From CAZZDK01 sp964652235 (GTDB taxonomy: Bacteria > Pseudomonadota > Alphaproteobacteria > UBA9219), in NCBI GenBank assembly GCA_964652235.1, contig CAZZDK010000030.1, positions 1 to 16,394 on the forward strand: a stretch of DNA of 16,394 bases, written 5' to 3'. The notes beneath the pieces are model-generated. The model saw only the letters and a program-made list of their open reading frames with translations. It did not search any database and was not told the origin of the DNA. A program made the position numbers and the translations under genes. Position 1 is the first letter of the stretch. Each line of letters begins with the position of its first letter. Below are positions 1 to 7,294 of the stretch, piece after piece.

Positions 1-159
1 GGAGCGCTTGTCAAAGTCGTGGTCAAGATTCTTCTTTGATTCTCTTTGTGCAACGCAATAAAGGTGAAGAAGAATAACATTGCGCCTATTGTCGTTTTTT
101 GCCCATAATTCGAATCTCTCCTCGTTTTCTCCTGTTTCATCCACAAAAGGAGCCTTCCT

Positions 160-753
160 ATGAGTGAAATGAAGAACGATACGACGGCCAATCCCGCGCC
201 TGTGGGGCTTTTGGCCTTCGGCATGACGACGGTCCTGCTCAATTTTCATAATGCGGGGCTTTTTCCGCTCGATTCGATGATCCTGGCGATGGGCATTTTC
301 TACGGCGGCCTCGCGCAAATCATTGTAGGCATTATGGAATGGAAGAAGGGCAATACTTTCGGCACGACGGCGTTCATGAGCTACGGCGCGTTTTGGCTGA
401 CGCTCGTCGGTTTGATCCTTCTGCCGAAGATGGATCTCGGCGTCGTGGGGCCGGAGAAAAATCCTGCCATGGCGATCTATCTTCTCCTGTGGGGCTTGTT
501 CACGCTTGTCATGTTCAAGGCGACGTTCAGTCTGAACAAAGCGCTTCAGGTCATCTTCGGAACCTTGACGCTTTTGTTCTTCCTTTTGGCCCTGGGCGAC
601 GTTTTTGGCCACGAGGGGATCACCAAGCTCGCCGGGTGGGTAGGCCTTCTCTGCGGATTTTCGGCCATGTATGCGGGCCTGGCCCAGGTTCTTAACGAGG
701 TGACGGGCAAGGTCGTCTGGCCGCTCGGCGTCTTGAAGAAGAGAGGCCACTAA
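160..753 (+). CDS. satP: Acetate/succinate permease, GPR1/FUN34/YaaH (SatP) family
   Basis: The 197-residue product is almost entirely hydrophobic, with about six membrane segments. It carries the family signature near its N terminus (NPAPVGLLAFGMTT at about residues 11-24, followed by LLNFHNAG) and the YGAFW motif in the middle. Family members are inner-membrane, proton-coupled carriers of acetate and succinate, and the length matches SatP (about 190-200 residues). The start is supported by AAAGGAG at 146-152, eight bases before the ATG. The gene stands alone: 159 bases without another gene lie before it and a strong terminator follows. Substrate is inferred from the family; an ammonium-export role, as once proposed for the yeast relatives, is not excluded. 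Confidence 0.92.
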   Translation: MSEMKNDTTANPAPVGLLAFGMTTVLLNFHNAGLFPLDSMILAMGIFYGGLAQIIVGIMEWKKGNTFGTTAFMSYGAFWLTLVGLILLPKMDLGVVGPEKNPAMAIYLLLWGLFTLVMFKATFSLNKALQVIFGTLTLLFFLLALGDVFGHEGITKLAGWVGLLCGFSAMYAGLAQVLNEVTGKVVWPLGVLKKRGH

Positions 754-769
754 GTCATTGAGAAGAGAA

Positions 770-806
770 AAAGCGCCGCCGCATACCTGCGGCGGCGCTT
801 TCATTT
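770..806 (+). terminator. Rho-independent terminator of satP
   Basis: Perfect 14-bp inverted repeat (arms AAAGCGCCGCCGCA and its complement, 770-783 and 788-801) with a 4-base loop. It starts 17 bases after the satP stop and the stem ends in TTT, followed by CATTT. GC-rich stem plus T-rich tail fits intrinsic termination. Confidence 0.8.
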
Positions 807-853
807 GGAATCAAAAAGTTATTTTTCAAGAGAGCAGAGCAAAAATTTTGCCC

Positions 854-884
854 CTTTAAATCCGAAAAAAGCGTCCTATCTGAA
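854..884 (+). promoter_or_regulatory. Possible heat-shock (RpoH-type) promoter of hsp20
   Basis: CCTATCTGAA at 875-884 fits the alphaproteobacterial sigma-32 -10 pattern (CYTATNTNNG) except for the last base. Seventeen bases upstream lies CTTT (854-857), one mismatch from the CTTG -35 core. It would start transcription about 20-25 bases before the Hsp20 ATG. The match is imperfect and was read by eye, so this is a suggestion supported mainly by the gene it precedes. Confidence 0.3.
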
Positions 885-913
885 TCCCAGGATCAACGAG
901 AAAGGAGGGCAAT

Positions 914-1390
914 ATGACCTGGCGTATGTTAACCCCGTTTGTTGGACGTTCCTTGTCCGAATCCGCCGATCCGTTTGCTTCGTTTCAACGCGAGCTGAGC
1001 CGCGTTTTCGAAGACGCTTTTGGCGGACGGTCCCTGGTCCCGGCTTCTGTCGCTTCCTCGGCGCTGCGGCTGGACGTGAAAGAGGACGAAAAGGCCTTTC
1101 ACGTCACGGCGGATTTGCCGGGTCTGAGCGAAAAAGAAGTCGAGGTGACGTTCCATGACGGCGTCTTGACCATCAGGGGCGAGAAAAAGGTCGAACGCGA
1201 CGAAAAGAAAGATACCTGGCACATCATCGAACGTTCTTCGGGCAGCTTCGCTCGGCAGTTGGGGCTTCCCGCGAACATCGAGGAAGACAAGATCGAGGCC
1301 AAGTTCGAAAAAGGCGTGCTGACGGTGATCCTGCCCAAGCAGCCGGACGAAAAGACGGCGGCCAAGAAGATCGAAGTGAAGGCCGGTTAA
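914..1390 (+). CDS. Small heat-shock protein, Hsp20/alpha-crystallin family
   Basis: The 158-residue product has the standard small-heat-shock layout: an N-terminal arm of about 45 residues, then an alpha-crystallin domain (about 47-145, from LRLDVKEDEKAFHVTADLPG through the GVLTIRGEKK strand to the KFEKGVLTVILPK end strand) and a short basic tail (KKIEVKAG). Such proteins form oligomers that hold unfolded proteins in the cytoplasm without ATP. The start is fixed by a strong AAAGGAGGG (901-909). The gene lies between terminators and is probably monocistronic, with a possible heat-shock promoter at 854-884. The bacterial class A type (IbpA/HspA-like) cannot be resolved further. Confidence 0.95.
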   Translation: MTWRMLTPFVGRSLSESADPFASFQRELSRVFEDAFGGRSLVPASVASSALRLDVKEDEKAFHVTADLPGLSEKEVEVTFHDGVLTIRGEKKVERDEKKDTWHIIERSSGSFARQLGLPANIEEDKIEAKFEKGVLTVILPKQPDEKTAAKKIEVKAG

Positions 1391-1393
1391 GAC

Positions 1394-1426
1394 AAAACGG
1401 CGGGCCGCAAGGCCCGCCGTTTTTTT
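1394..1426. terminator. Bidirectional terminator between hsp20 and the convergent gene
   Basis: Perfect 13-bp inverted repeat (AAAACGGCGGGCC at 1394-1406, complement 1411-1423) around the loop GCAA. A run of seven T (1420-1426) follows on the plus strand and four A at its left serve the minus strand. It begins three bases after the hsp20 stop and touches the stop codon of the convergent gene, so it serves both. Confidence 0.85.
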
Positions 1427-2133
1427 CAAAGAAGGATCGCTTGCCTATGTTTTTGCAGGCAGCGCGAAAGATCTTTGTGGCAGATTCCCGCCAGACTGGC
1501 GGGGCGCCCCAAATCTTTGGGCTCGGCCCATGTTTCTTTCCAGAACATTATCTGGTCGAGAAGGCTCTCACTAACGAGGCTTGGATATAAAAGGCCGATT
1601 CTCCTCGCAAGGCGCATGGCGTTTTGGATGGCCGCGACTTTCCGCGCTCCGCCGACATAGGGCAGAACAGAGACGACCGGATAATGGGAAAGAAGTTCGT
1701 CTGCGGCGACGGCCATCCCCATTTTAGCCAGTTCCAAATCGGCGGCGCAGAGGGAGACGGCGAAGTTCCGAGCGAGCAAGGTTTTATCTCCGCGCAAACT
1801 TTTCTGGAAGAAGAAGTTGCAGAAGTCCCTGGATAGGGCGAAAGAATAGACGTCTGCGGCGGCCCGCGCCAGTTGCCGGGCGACCGAATGGTCCCGTCTT
1901 TTTCCCGGCGCAGACCTTTCAAAAACGGTTTTTGCCATTTCGAAGGCTATGGGACAAAGCGATGCGATTTTTTCCCGATCATTCAGCTCGGCGGCTTCCT
2001 GAATGATGGAGGCAACATCTTCGCAAATCTTCACCACGGGAAAGAGGCTGCCTGTTTCGTTTTTGAGGCGGGAGAAGAAAAGGTCTCGAATTTTTTGCGG
2101 CGGCGTCAAATAATCAATGTTTACAGGGGCCAT
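1426..2133 (-). CDS. Unrecognised protein, 235 residues
   Basis: I do not recognise the family. The product is mostly helical by composition, rich in Ala, Leu, Arg and Lys, with no signal peptide or clear membrane span, so probably cytoplasmic. Several Cys residues are scattered (KICEDVA, SLCPIA, DFCNFF, SLCAAD, GICHKDL) but not in a metal-binding spacing. The reading frame is credible: AAGGA lies about 10 bases upstream of the ATG, the stop abuts a shared terminator, and it fills the space between hsp20 and the divergent PBP gene. The 156-base gap to the PBP start presumably holds divergent promoters; none was convincing by eye. Confidence 0.65.
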   Translation of the reverse strand: MAPVNIDYLTPPQKIRDLFFSRLKNETGSLFPVVKICEDVASIIQEAAELNDREKIASLCPIAFEMAKTVFERSAPGKRRDHSVARQLARAAADVYSFALSRDFCNFFFQKSLRGDKTLLARNFAVSLCAADLELAKMGMAVAADELLSHYPVVSVLPYVGGARKVAAIQNAMRLARRIGLLYPSLVSESLLDQIMFWKETWAEPKDLGRPASLAGICHKDLSRCLQKHRQAILL

Positions 2134-2289
2134 GAAATAGATTCCTTGAAAGGACGGGGGAAGATGGCCACTCTAACAAAGGGGAGGCCCGACAAGCAAT
2201 CTTTCCGAAAAGAGACCGTTTTCCCCCATTTTTTCCTTTATTCCGCCTCGATCCCCTGCCAAACAGAGGGGGTTCTGTTAAGGATTCCC

Positions 2290-4305
2290 ATGTCTCCTGT
2301 CCCTAAGCGTCGCGCGGCCAGGCCGCGCAAAAGAAGCAAGAAAAGCGGCGTTCTTTGGTCCGTCTATCTGCGCCCGGCCCTTGAGGCCGTCTGGCGTTTT
2401 TTTATCCTGCTCGTCATCTGGGGCGGCATCGCGGGCGGCGCCCTTATCGCCTGGTACGCCTACGATATGCCGGACGTGAAGCAGATCGCGCAGCCGGAGC
2501 GCCGTCCCGCCATCACGCTGCTGGCGGACGATGGGACCGTGTTTGCCCGCTACGGCGACCTGCAAGGCGAGCGGGTTTCGGTTCAAAGCGTGCCGCCCCA
2601 TCTTGTCAACGCCATTCTGGCCATCGAAGACCGCCGGTTCTACGATCATTTCGGCGTTGACGTTTTCGGCCTGCTTCGGGCGTTCGTTCATAATATGAGG
2701 GCCGGGCGCGTGGTCCAGGGCGGCTCGACCATCACGCAGCAATTGGCGAAAAACCTTTTTCTGACGCCTGATCGCACGGCGCGGCGCAAGATACAGGAAA
2801 TGCTGCTCGCCCTGTGGCTTGAGCATACTTACACGAAGGACCAGATTCTGACCGCTTACCTCAACCGCGTCTATCTCGGCGCGGGCGCTTACGGCGTGGA
2901 CGCGGCGGCGGACGTTTATTTCGGCAAGCCTGCCGCCGCGCTGAGCTTGCGGGAAAGCGCGATTTTGGCGGGCCTTTTGCGCGCGCCTTCGCGTTTTGCG
3001 CCGACCAACAATCCGGCCCTCGCCTTGTCCCGTGCGCGGACGGTCCTGGCCGCGATGGTCGAGGCCGGATTCATCACCGAGGCCGAAAAGGAATCGGCGC
3101 TGGCCGATGTCCCGACGCCCCGCCGCAAACCCGGTGCGAGCGGCGACGGGCGCTATTTCGCGGACTGGATCGTCGATCAGGTGGACTCTCTTTTGGAGAA
3201 CGCGCCGCAGGATATCGTGATTCTGACGACGCTGGATCTTAAGCTGCAGCGCGTCGCCGAACGGAAGCTCGACGGTCTTTTGGCCGCGCAGGGCGCGGCC
3301 CAGGACGTCAGCGAAGGCGCGCTGATTTCCATGACCCCCGACGGCGCGGTCCGCGCGATGGTCGGCGGGCGCGATTACGCGGCCAGCCAGTTCAACCGCG
3401 CGACGCAAGCCCTGCGCCAGCCGGGGTCCGCCTTTAAGCCCGTCATCTATCTGGCGGCCCTGAAAAAGGGCCTTTCGCCCGAAGACGTGTTCGTGGACGA
3501 GCCGCTTCGGATCGGCAAGTGGGCGCCCCACAATTACGATGGAACCTATCGCGGTCCTATTACGGCGCGGCAGGCCTTGGCGGAGTCTGTCAATACGGTC
3601 GCGGTTCGCGTGGCGCAAAAAGCGGGCGTTTCGGAGATCGTGGAAACGGCGGAAGAACTCGGCATAACCTCGCCGCTTGAAGAAAACCTGTCGCTCGCGC
3701 TTGGAACGAGCGTTCTCACGCCGCTTGAACTGACGGGCGCCTACGCCGCGCTCGCGACGGGCGGTCGGGCCGTGACGCCTTTCGGGATCAAGGAAATCAG
3801 AGGGCGCGACGGCAAGATCCTTTTTCATCGAGATCCGGTCACGTTTCCCGTCACGGTCGATCCGGGCGCGGTGGCGACGCTTGTCGATATGATGACGGGC
3901 GTTGTGACCCATGGCACGGGGCGCCGCGCCGCGCTGGACCGGCCCGTGGCGGGCAAAACGGGCACGAGTTCCGATTATCGCGATGCCTGGTTTCTTGGAT
4001 TCACGGGCAATTACGTGACGGGCGTCTGGCTCGGCAACGACGACAACAGACCGATGAAAAAGGTGACGGGCGGCAGCCTGCCCGCCCAGCTTTGGCACGA
4101 TTTCATGGTCGAGGCCGAGGCGGACAAACCAGCCAGAAATTTACTTGAAGGGGCCCCCGCTCAGGTTTCAAGCCCTTCCGAAGCCTGGAAGGACAAGCCG
4201 CCGGAAGAGGGCGGAGACGATACGCTTGGCAATCTTATTCGGGGTCTGACGGGCAGCGGCTCGATTAAAACCGAGCCGAGCTATCCCGAAGGGCCACGGC
4301 GGTAA
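2290..4305 (+). CDS. Class A penicillin-binding protein (PBP1A family), bifunctional
   Basis: The 671-residue product polymerises lipid II and cross-links the peptides in the periplasm. In order: a very basic cytoplasmic tail (residues 1-20), one membrane anchor (about 35-57), a GT51 glycosyltransferase (EDRRFYDHFG with catalytic Glu113; GGSTITQQ at 144-151) and a transpeptidase with SxxK at Ser380-Lys383 (GSAFKP), SVN at 433-435 and KTGT at 556-559. All key residues are present. The frame is open upstream to 1873, but the start at 2290 is preferred because AAGGA (2279-2283) precedes it and the protein then begins with the usual basic tail and anchor; the extra sequence lies antisense to the neighbouring gene. 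At 671 residues it is at the short end for PBP1A and has little room for an inserted OB domain. The C-terminal tail is acidic and low in complexity. Confidence 0.95.
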   Translation: MSPVPKRRAARPRKRSKKSGVLWSVYLRPALEAVWRFFILLVIWGGIAGGALIAWYAYDMPDVKQIAQPERRPAITLLADDGTVFARYGDLQGERVSVQSVPPHLVNAILAIEDRRFYDHFGVDVFGLLRAFVHNMRAGRVVQGGSTITQQLAKNLFLTPDRTARRKIQEMLLALWLEHTYTKDQILTAYLNRVYLGAGAYGVDAAADVYFGKPAAALSLRESAILAGLLRAPSRFAPTNNPALALSRARTVLAAMVEAGFITEAEKESALADVPTPRRKPGASGDGRYFADWIVDQVDSLLENAPQDIVILTTLDLKLQRVAERKLDGLLAAQGAAQDVSEGALISMTPDGAVRAMVGGRDYAASQFNRATQALRQPGSAFKPVIYLAALKKGLSPEDVFVDEPLRIGKWAPHNYDGTYRGPITARQALAESVNTVAVRVAQKAGVSEIVETAEELGITSPLEENLSLALGTSVLTPLELTGAYAALATGGRAVTPFGIKEIRGRDGKILFHRDPVTFPVTVDPGAVATLVDMMTGVVTHGTGRRAALDRPVAGKTGTSSDYRDAWFLGFTGNYVTGVWLGNDDNRPMKKVTGGSLPAQLWHDFMVEAEADKPARNLLEGAPAQVSSPSEAWKDKPPEEGGDDTLGNLIRGLTGSGSIKTEPSYPEGPRR

Positions 4306-4439
4306 AGACACAGGGTTAACGAAAGAAAATAAGGATCAAAAAGGCGCTTGTGCGAATAAAAAAGATTTGCCAGCATAAGCCCATGTGCATTTCAAGGCCC
4401 CTTTGCGAAGAATTTAAGCCCCTTTTGCTCAAGCGCAAT

Positions 4440-4455
4440 AAGGCCTAGGGCCTTT
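4440..4455 (+). terminator. Weak possible terminator after the PBP gene
   Basis: A 6-bp hairpin (AAGGCC, loop TAG, GGCCTT) with one extra T lies about 135 bases after the PBP stop. Stem and T run are short, so termination here is doubtful. The rest of the 268-base gap (4306-4573) shows no gene or clear repeat; it is relatively AT-rich and probably contains the promoter of the ligase operon. Confidence 0.25.
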
Positions 4456-4573
4456 CGCTCTTTGGTTTGACGCCCGACGATTTCGTTCCGCCTCAAACGC
4501 CCCTTCCTCCCCAACCGAATTCCTGAGCGGCAGCACTTTTTCGCCGCTCCCCTTTTGTGATCAAGGTGCGTTC

Positions 4574-6100
4574 ATGTCCATGAATCTCAAGCGGTATTTT
4601 ACCTCTCCCGAATCCGTTACCGCATTTTTCCGTCAGCAAATCGTACGAAACGGAGACCCGGCGCTTGCCGGGCTTGAAGAGGAAATCATTGTGCTGGACC
4701 TGGGCGGAAAGCCCGTGGGACACGATCGGTTTCAGGGTTTTCTCGGCGATTTTATTCGCGCCCTGCCCGGCGGGCGCGTTGTGCCGGGGCGGTCCATCCG
4801 CGGCGGGGAGATCCCGGTTCTTAAAGGCGTTTACGACGGCGGATTGATCCAGCCCGAAACGAACACGACTTTGGTTGAACTGGCCCATGCGCCGACGGAA
4901 AGCGCCTGGGGTTGCTTCGAGCAGTCCCGTGCGTTCACGCAGCAGCTTACTCGAACGGCGGCTTTCCACGATATGCTGGTTTTGGGCGGCGGCGCCGTTC
5001 CAAGCGTCGATTGGCGGGATTTTGGCAGGGACGACGTCGTTATTCCGAACGCCGATTATGTTTATTCCTGGACTCACATGACGCAGGGAACGCGTCCCGA
5101 ATATTGCCGAACGGTTTTCGGCACGGCCAGCGTGCACCATAATATGGGCTTTAACGACCCTGAGCGAATGGCTCGTTACATCGTGACGACGCTAAGGATG
5201 CAGCCTACGATGATCGCGCTTTTGGGCAACGCGCCGTTTTGGAACGGTACGCGCGCGAGCAAGGACGGAGCGCCTCTTTTATCCTATAGAAGCAGCGTTC
5301 AGCTTGATTACGGGAAATTGTTCGGGAGCGAGGACGGGGCCGACTATCTTTACCCCGATTTTCTGATCGATCCGGACGCGACGTTCGCTTCCATCGTTGA
5401 CGGCTATCTCGATCTTCCGCTCGACCGCACAATGGTGGGCGGCAGAAAACGCTCTTGCGAGGGCTTGACGATGCGCGAATATCTTCGCGGGTACGAAGCG
5501 GACGGACGTATCTATTACCCGGACGAGGCCGCGCTGACGATGATGCTGCGAGAGCCCATCGTGGACGTTCGGCCCAGTTTCACCGGCGCCGCGCCGCGAG
5601 TTGAAACGCGCGCGCACGACGCCGTAAGCCAGCAGGTCTCGGTTTCTCTCGACGCCTTTTATCGGGGAATCGCCGCTTCTCTTGAAGAGGCTCGCGAGCT
5701 TATGGCAGGGATCGAGGGCGGTGAAATCCGCCGTTTGCGCCGCGCGGTCTGCCGGGAAGGCCTCCAGGCGCGTCTTGTCCACGAGCGGCCCGAAATCAGA
5801 ACGCAGCAGGACCTGGCGCTTTGGCTTTTGGACCTTTCCGAAAGAGGCCTGCAGGCCCGCGGCCTCGGTGAGGATCTTTTGCTCTCGCCGCTTTGGGTCC
5901 TGGCGCAGACCGGGCAAAATCCGGCGCAAAGGCTGCTTTCCGTCTATGAAAGCGGCGGGCGGAATATGCGAACCGTTTTGCAGGCCATGGATTACGCAAG
6001 CGGCTGCCATGCCGACGGCGTCTTTTACGCCTGGCCGGAAGACGCCGTTCGTTTCGGGAGACAGCAGCCGATAAGGAGGGCCTTTGTATGCAACCGATAA
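4574..6100 (+). CDS. GCS2-type glutamate-cysteine ligase-like (gamma-glutamyl) ligase
   Basis: The 508-residue product resembles the GCS2 branch of ATP-dependent carboxylate-amine ligases (plant/bacterial GshA, EgtA). Visible family features are GLEEEIIVLD near residues 33-42 (the acidic metal/ATP strand), NTTLVELAHAPTES at about 97-110, HHNMGFNDPERMARY in the middle and LLGNAPFWNGT with a later SYR. Known members join the gamma-carboxyl of glutamate to an amine such as cysteine. Here the substrate is unknown: no glutathione synthetase is nearby and the partner gene is a PuuD-type gamma-glutamyl hydrolase. AAGGTG at 4563-4568 supports the ATG at 4574; a second ATG at 4580 is possible. Its last 13 bases overlap the hydrolase gene, so the two are translationally coupled. 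Family call is fairly secure; the reaction is inference. Confidence 0.75.
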   Translation: MSMNLKRYFTSPESVTAFFRQQIVRNGDPALAGLEEEIIVLDLGGKPVGHDRFQGFLGDFIRALPGGRVVPGRSIRGGEIPVLKGVYDGGLIQPETNTTLVELAHAPTESAWGCFEQSRAFTQQLTRTAAFHDMLVLGGGAVPSVDWRDFGRDDVVIPNADYVYSWTHMTQGTRPEYCRTVFGTASVHHNMGFNDPERMARYIVTTLRMQPTMIALLGNAPFWNGTRASKDGAPLLSYRSSVQLDYGKLFGSEDGADYLYPDFLIDPDATFASIVDGYLDLPLDRTMVGGRKRSCEGLTMREYLRGYEADGRIYYPDEAALTMMLREPIVDVRPSFTGAAPRVETRAHDAVSQQVSVSLDAFYRGIAASLEEARELMAGIEGGEIRRLRRAVCREGLQARLVHERPEIRTQQDLALWLLDLSERGLQARGLGEDLLLSPLWVLAQTGQNPAQRLLSVYESGGRNMRTVLQAMDYASGCHADGVFYAWPEDAVRFGRQQPIRRAFVCNR

Positions 6101-6870
6101 TTCTCACGAACGCCTTTCGAAGGCCGCGCGGAACCCGCACAAGCCGGGGCGTGACGGTTTGCGAGCGAACGAACGTTTACGCCTGCATAGAGGAGATGGT
6201 CGCCGTCATCCGCGAGGATCTGCGGGCCTCGCCCCTTTTGCTGCCGACGACATTTGATCCGGAAAGCGTCGCAGGCCTTCTTCGCCAGATTGACGGCCTT
6301 TTTCTGCCCGGGGCGGTCAGCAACATTCACCCTTCCGCCTATGGCGAGGAAGTCGTTAGGGAAGGGCAGAGTTTCGACCTTTCTCACGACGAGACCGATT
6401 TGTTTCTCGTGCGAAAGGCGCAGGAGATGGGGATCCCTTTTTTCGGAATCTGCCGTTCTATGCAGGCCATGAACGTGGCCTTCGGCGGCACGCTTTCGCA
6501 AAAGACGGAAGCGAAGGGGATCGATCATAGTTGCAGCGATCCCTGCGACGGGCACGACGACGCGCCGATTTATATGCACGAGGCGCGGGTGGAAGAGGGC
6601 GGCCTTCTCGCCCCGCATTTTCCTGACCGCGTTATCGCGGTGAACAGTATGCACGAACAGGCGATTGATCGTCTGGGGCGGGGGCTTCGCGTCGAGGCGC
6701 GGGCGCCGGACGGTATTATCGAAGCGATCTCATTGGAAAGGTCCCCGGTCTTCTTTGCCGCCTTTCAATGGCACCCGGAGGCGATGCCCAAGAATCCTGT
6801 CTCACAAAAGCTCTTCGCCCTTTTCCAAAAGGACGTGCAAAGGCGTTTCGAGGCCAGACAAGGCCGTTAA
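6088..6870 (+). CDS. PuuD-like class I glutamine amidotransferase, gamma-glutamyl hydrolase (peptidase C26)
   Basis: The 260-residue product matches the length and motifs of E. coli PuuD, which hydrolyses gamma-glutamyl-GABA. It has LPGAVSNIHPSAYGE (about 73-87) in the place of the PuuD LPGSPSN segment, the nucleophile elbow GICRSMQ with Cys122, VEEGGLL, NSMHEQ, RVEARAPDGIIEAI, and the FQWHPE end with His229 and Glu231 completing the Cys-His-Glu triad. It should act in the cytoplasm, splitting a gamma-glutamyl amide to glutamate plus amine or acid. GGAGG (6075-6079) inside the upstream gene precedes the ATG, and the genes overlap by 13 bases. Other puu genes (puuA, puuB, puuC) are absent from the window, so its substrate may be the product of the upstream GCS2-type ligase. 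Confidence 0.88.
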   Translation: MQPIILTNAFRRPRGTRTSRGVTVCERTNVYACIEEMVAVIREDLRASPLLLPTTFDPESVAGLLRQIDGLFLPGAVSNIHPSAYGEEVVREGQSFDLSHDETDLFLVRKAQEMGIPFFGICRSMQAMNVAFGGTLSQKTEAKGIDHSCSDPCDGHDDAPIYMHEARVEEGGLLAPHFPDRVIAVNSMHEQAIDRLGRGLRVEARAPDGIIEAISLERSPVFFAAFQWHPEAMPKNPVSQKLFALFQKDVQRRFEARQGR

Positions 6871-6908
6871 AGGGGTCCCCTGCGGCGAGGCAGCGGGAAT
6901 TGGCTTCT

Positions 6909-6939
6909 CGTTTGTCACTCGCGAAGCGAATGACAAACG
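6909..6939. repeat. Imperfect palindrome (REP-like hairpin) after the hydrolase gene
   Basis: Arms CGTTTGTCA (6909-6917) and TGACAAACG (6931-6939) pair perfectly. After one mismatch a further 4 bp (TCGC/GCGA) pair around the loop GAA. No T run follows, so it looks more like a small interspersed palindrome than a terminator. Only one copy is in the window. Confidence 0.5.
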
Positions 6940-6987
6940 CTCGCCCTGTCCTCGCTGCGCTCGGCCATGAACCCGACTCTTTGTTTT

Positions 6988-7092
6988 GTCGTGGGTTCAA
7001 ACCCGCGCACCACGAACATTTTAACAGAAAAAGGCCCCGAAGGGGCCTTTTTCTGTTAAAATGGTCGGGGCAGCGGGATTTGAACCCACGAC
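6988..7092. repeat. 105-bp quasi-palindrome mirroring the 3' end of tRNA-Pro(GGG)
   Basis: Symmetric about position 7040. The outer 14 bases (6988-7001: GTCGTGGGTTCAAA) are the exact complement of 7079-7092 in the T arm of the tRNA. The inner 22 bases (7017-7038 against 7042-7063) are also exact. The 15 bases between carry 8 mismatches. In total 43 of 51 positions pair around the 3-base loop. The left arm therefore holds a degenerate tRNA 3' end on the plus strand (T arm, acceptor-like segment, ACA where CCA would be), with no 5' half in front of it. Confidence 0.85.
7021..7059. terminator. Terminator of tRNA-Pro(GGG), usable in both directions
   Basis: The core stem GGCCCC-GAA-GGGGCC is flanked by AAAAA on the left and TTTTT on the right. 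The inverted repeat is 18 bp perfect over this span, and 22 bp when extended to 7017-7063. On the minus strand it follows the tRNA CCA end directly; on the plus strand it can end transcription from the ligase-hydrolase operon, whose stop is 150 bases upstream. Confidence 0.8.
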
Positions 7093-7138
7093 CCCCAGTC
7101 CCCCAGACTGATGCGCTACCAGGCTGCGCTATGCCCCG
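7062..7138 (-). tRNA. tRNA-Pro (anticodon GGG), CCA encoded
   Basis: The minus strand folds as a standard cloverleaf. Acceptor CGGGGCA pairs with TGCCCCG, D stem GCGC/GCGC encloses AGCCTGGTA, the anticodon loop CTGGGGG gives anticodon GGG, and T stem GTGGG/CCCGC (one G-T pair) encloses TTCAAAT. Discriminator A73 and encoded CCA (7062-7064) follow. The C1:G72 pair with A73 is the usual identity of bacterial tRNA-Pro. Length with CCA is 77 bases. Confidence 0.96.
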
Positions 7139-7181
7139 ACCTTTGGCGCGGCGGCTTTTTCGAAAGCCCCGCAGGGGCGGC

Positions 7182-7210
7182 ACTATAGTCAGCCGGGGGG
7201 GCTAAAGCAA
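7182..7210 (-). promoter_or_regulatory. Sigma-70-type promoter of tRNA-Pro(GGG)
   Basis: On the minus strand TTGCTT (7205-7210) and TATAGT (7182-7187) are separated by 17 bases. A GC-rich segment follows the -10 box, typical of stringently controlled stable-RNA promoters. The leader to the tRNA would be about 35-40 bases. The other tRNA-Pro gene has a box pair of the same form (14175-14203). Confidence 0.55.
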
Positions 7211-7272
7211 CCCCGAAGCAAGCCGGATGGCGGGCCGGGAAAGACCTCAGAGGGGCCCTTTCGTTAACCCTC

Positions 7273-7294
7273 GGAAGGCGTTAAGCTGCCTTCC
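7273..7294 (+). promoter_or_regulatory. Hairpin abutting the cutA start codon
   Basis: GGAAGGC (7273-7279) and GCCTTCC (7288-7294) pair perfectly around an 8-base loop, and the next base is the A of the cutA ATG. The only SD-like sequence upstream, GGAAGG, lies in the 5' arm, 16 bases from the ATG, so it is both distant and paired. The hairpin may control or position translation initiation; a chance hairpin is possible. Confidence 0.35.

Noticed and set aside
1873..2289. N-terminal extension of the PBP frame to an ATG at 1873
   Set aside because: It lies antisense to the gene at 1426-2133, lacks an SD, and would put 139 residues before the basic tail and membrane anchor.
2278..4098. 606-codon open frame antisense to the PBP gene
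   Set aside because: Very Arg/His-rich composition with no domain; a GC-driven shadow of a gene with all its catalytic motifs intact on the other strand.
6960..7020. A third tRNA gene on the plus strand
   Set aside because: Only a T-arm and acceptor-like segment is present; no D arm, anticodon arm or matching 5' acceptor strand can be found upstream.
6716..7183. Open frame of 155 codons on the minus strand across tRNA-Pro(GGG)
   Set aside because: It contains the translation of a tRNA gene and its terminator (GIAQPGSASVWG, RGFKSRCPDH), a well-known false gene pattern.
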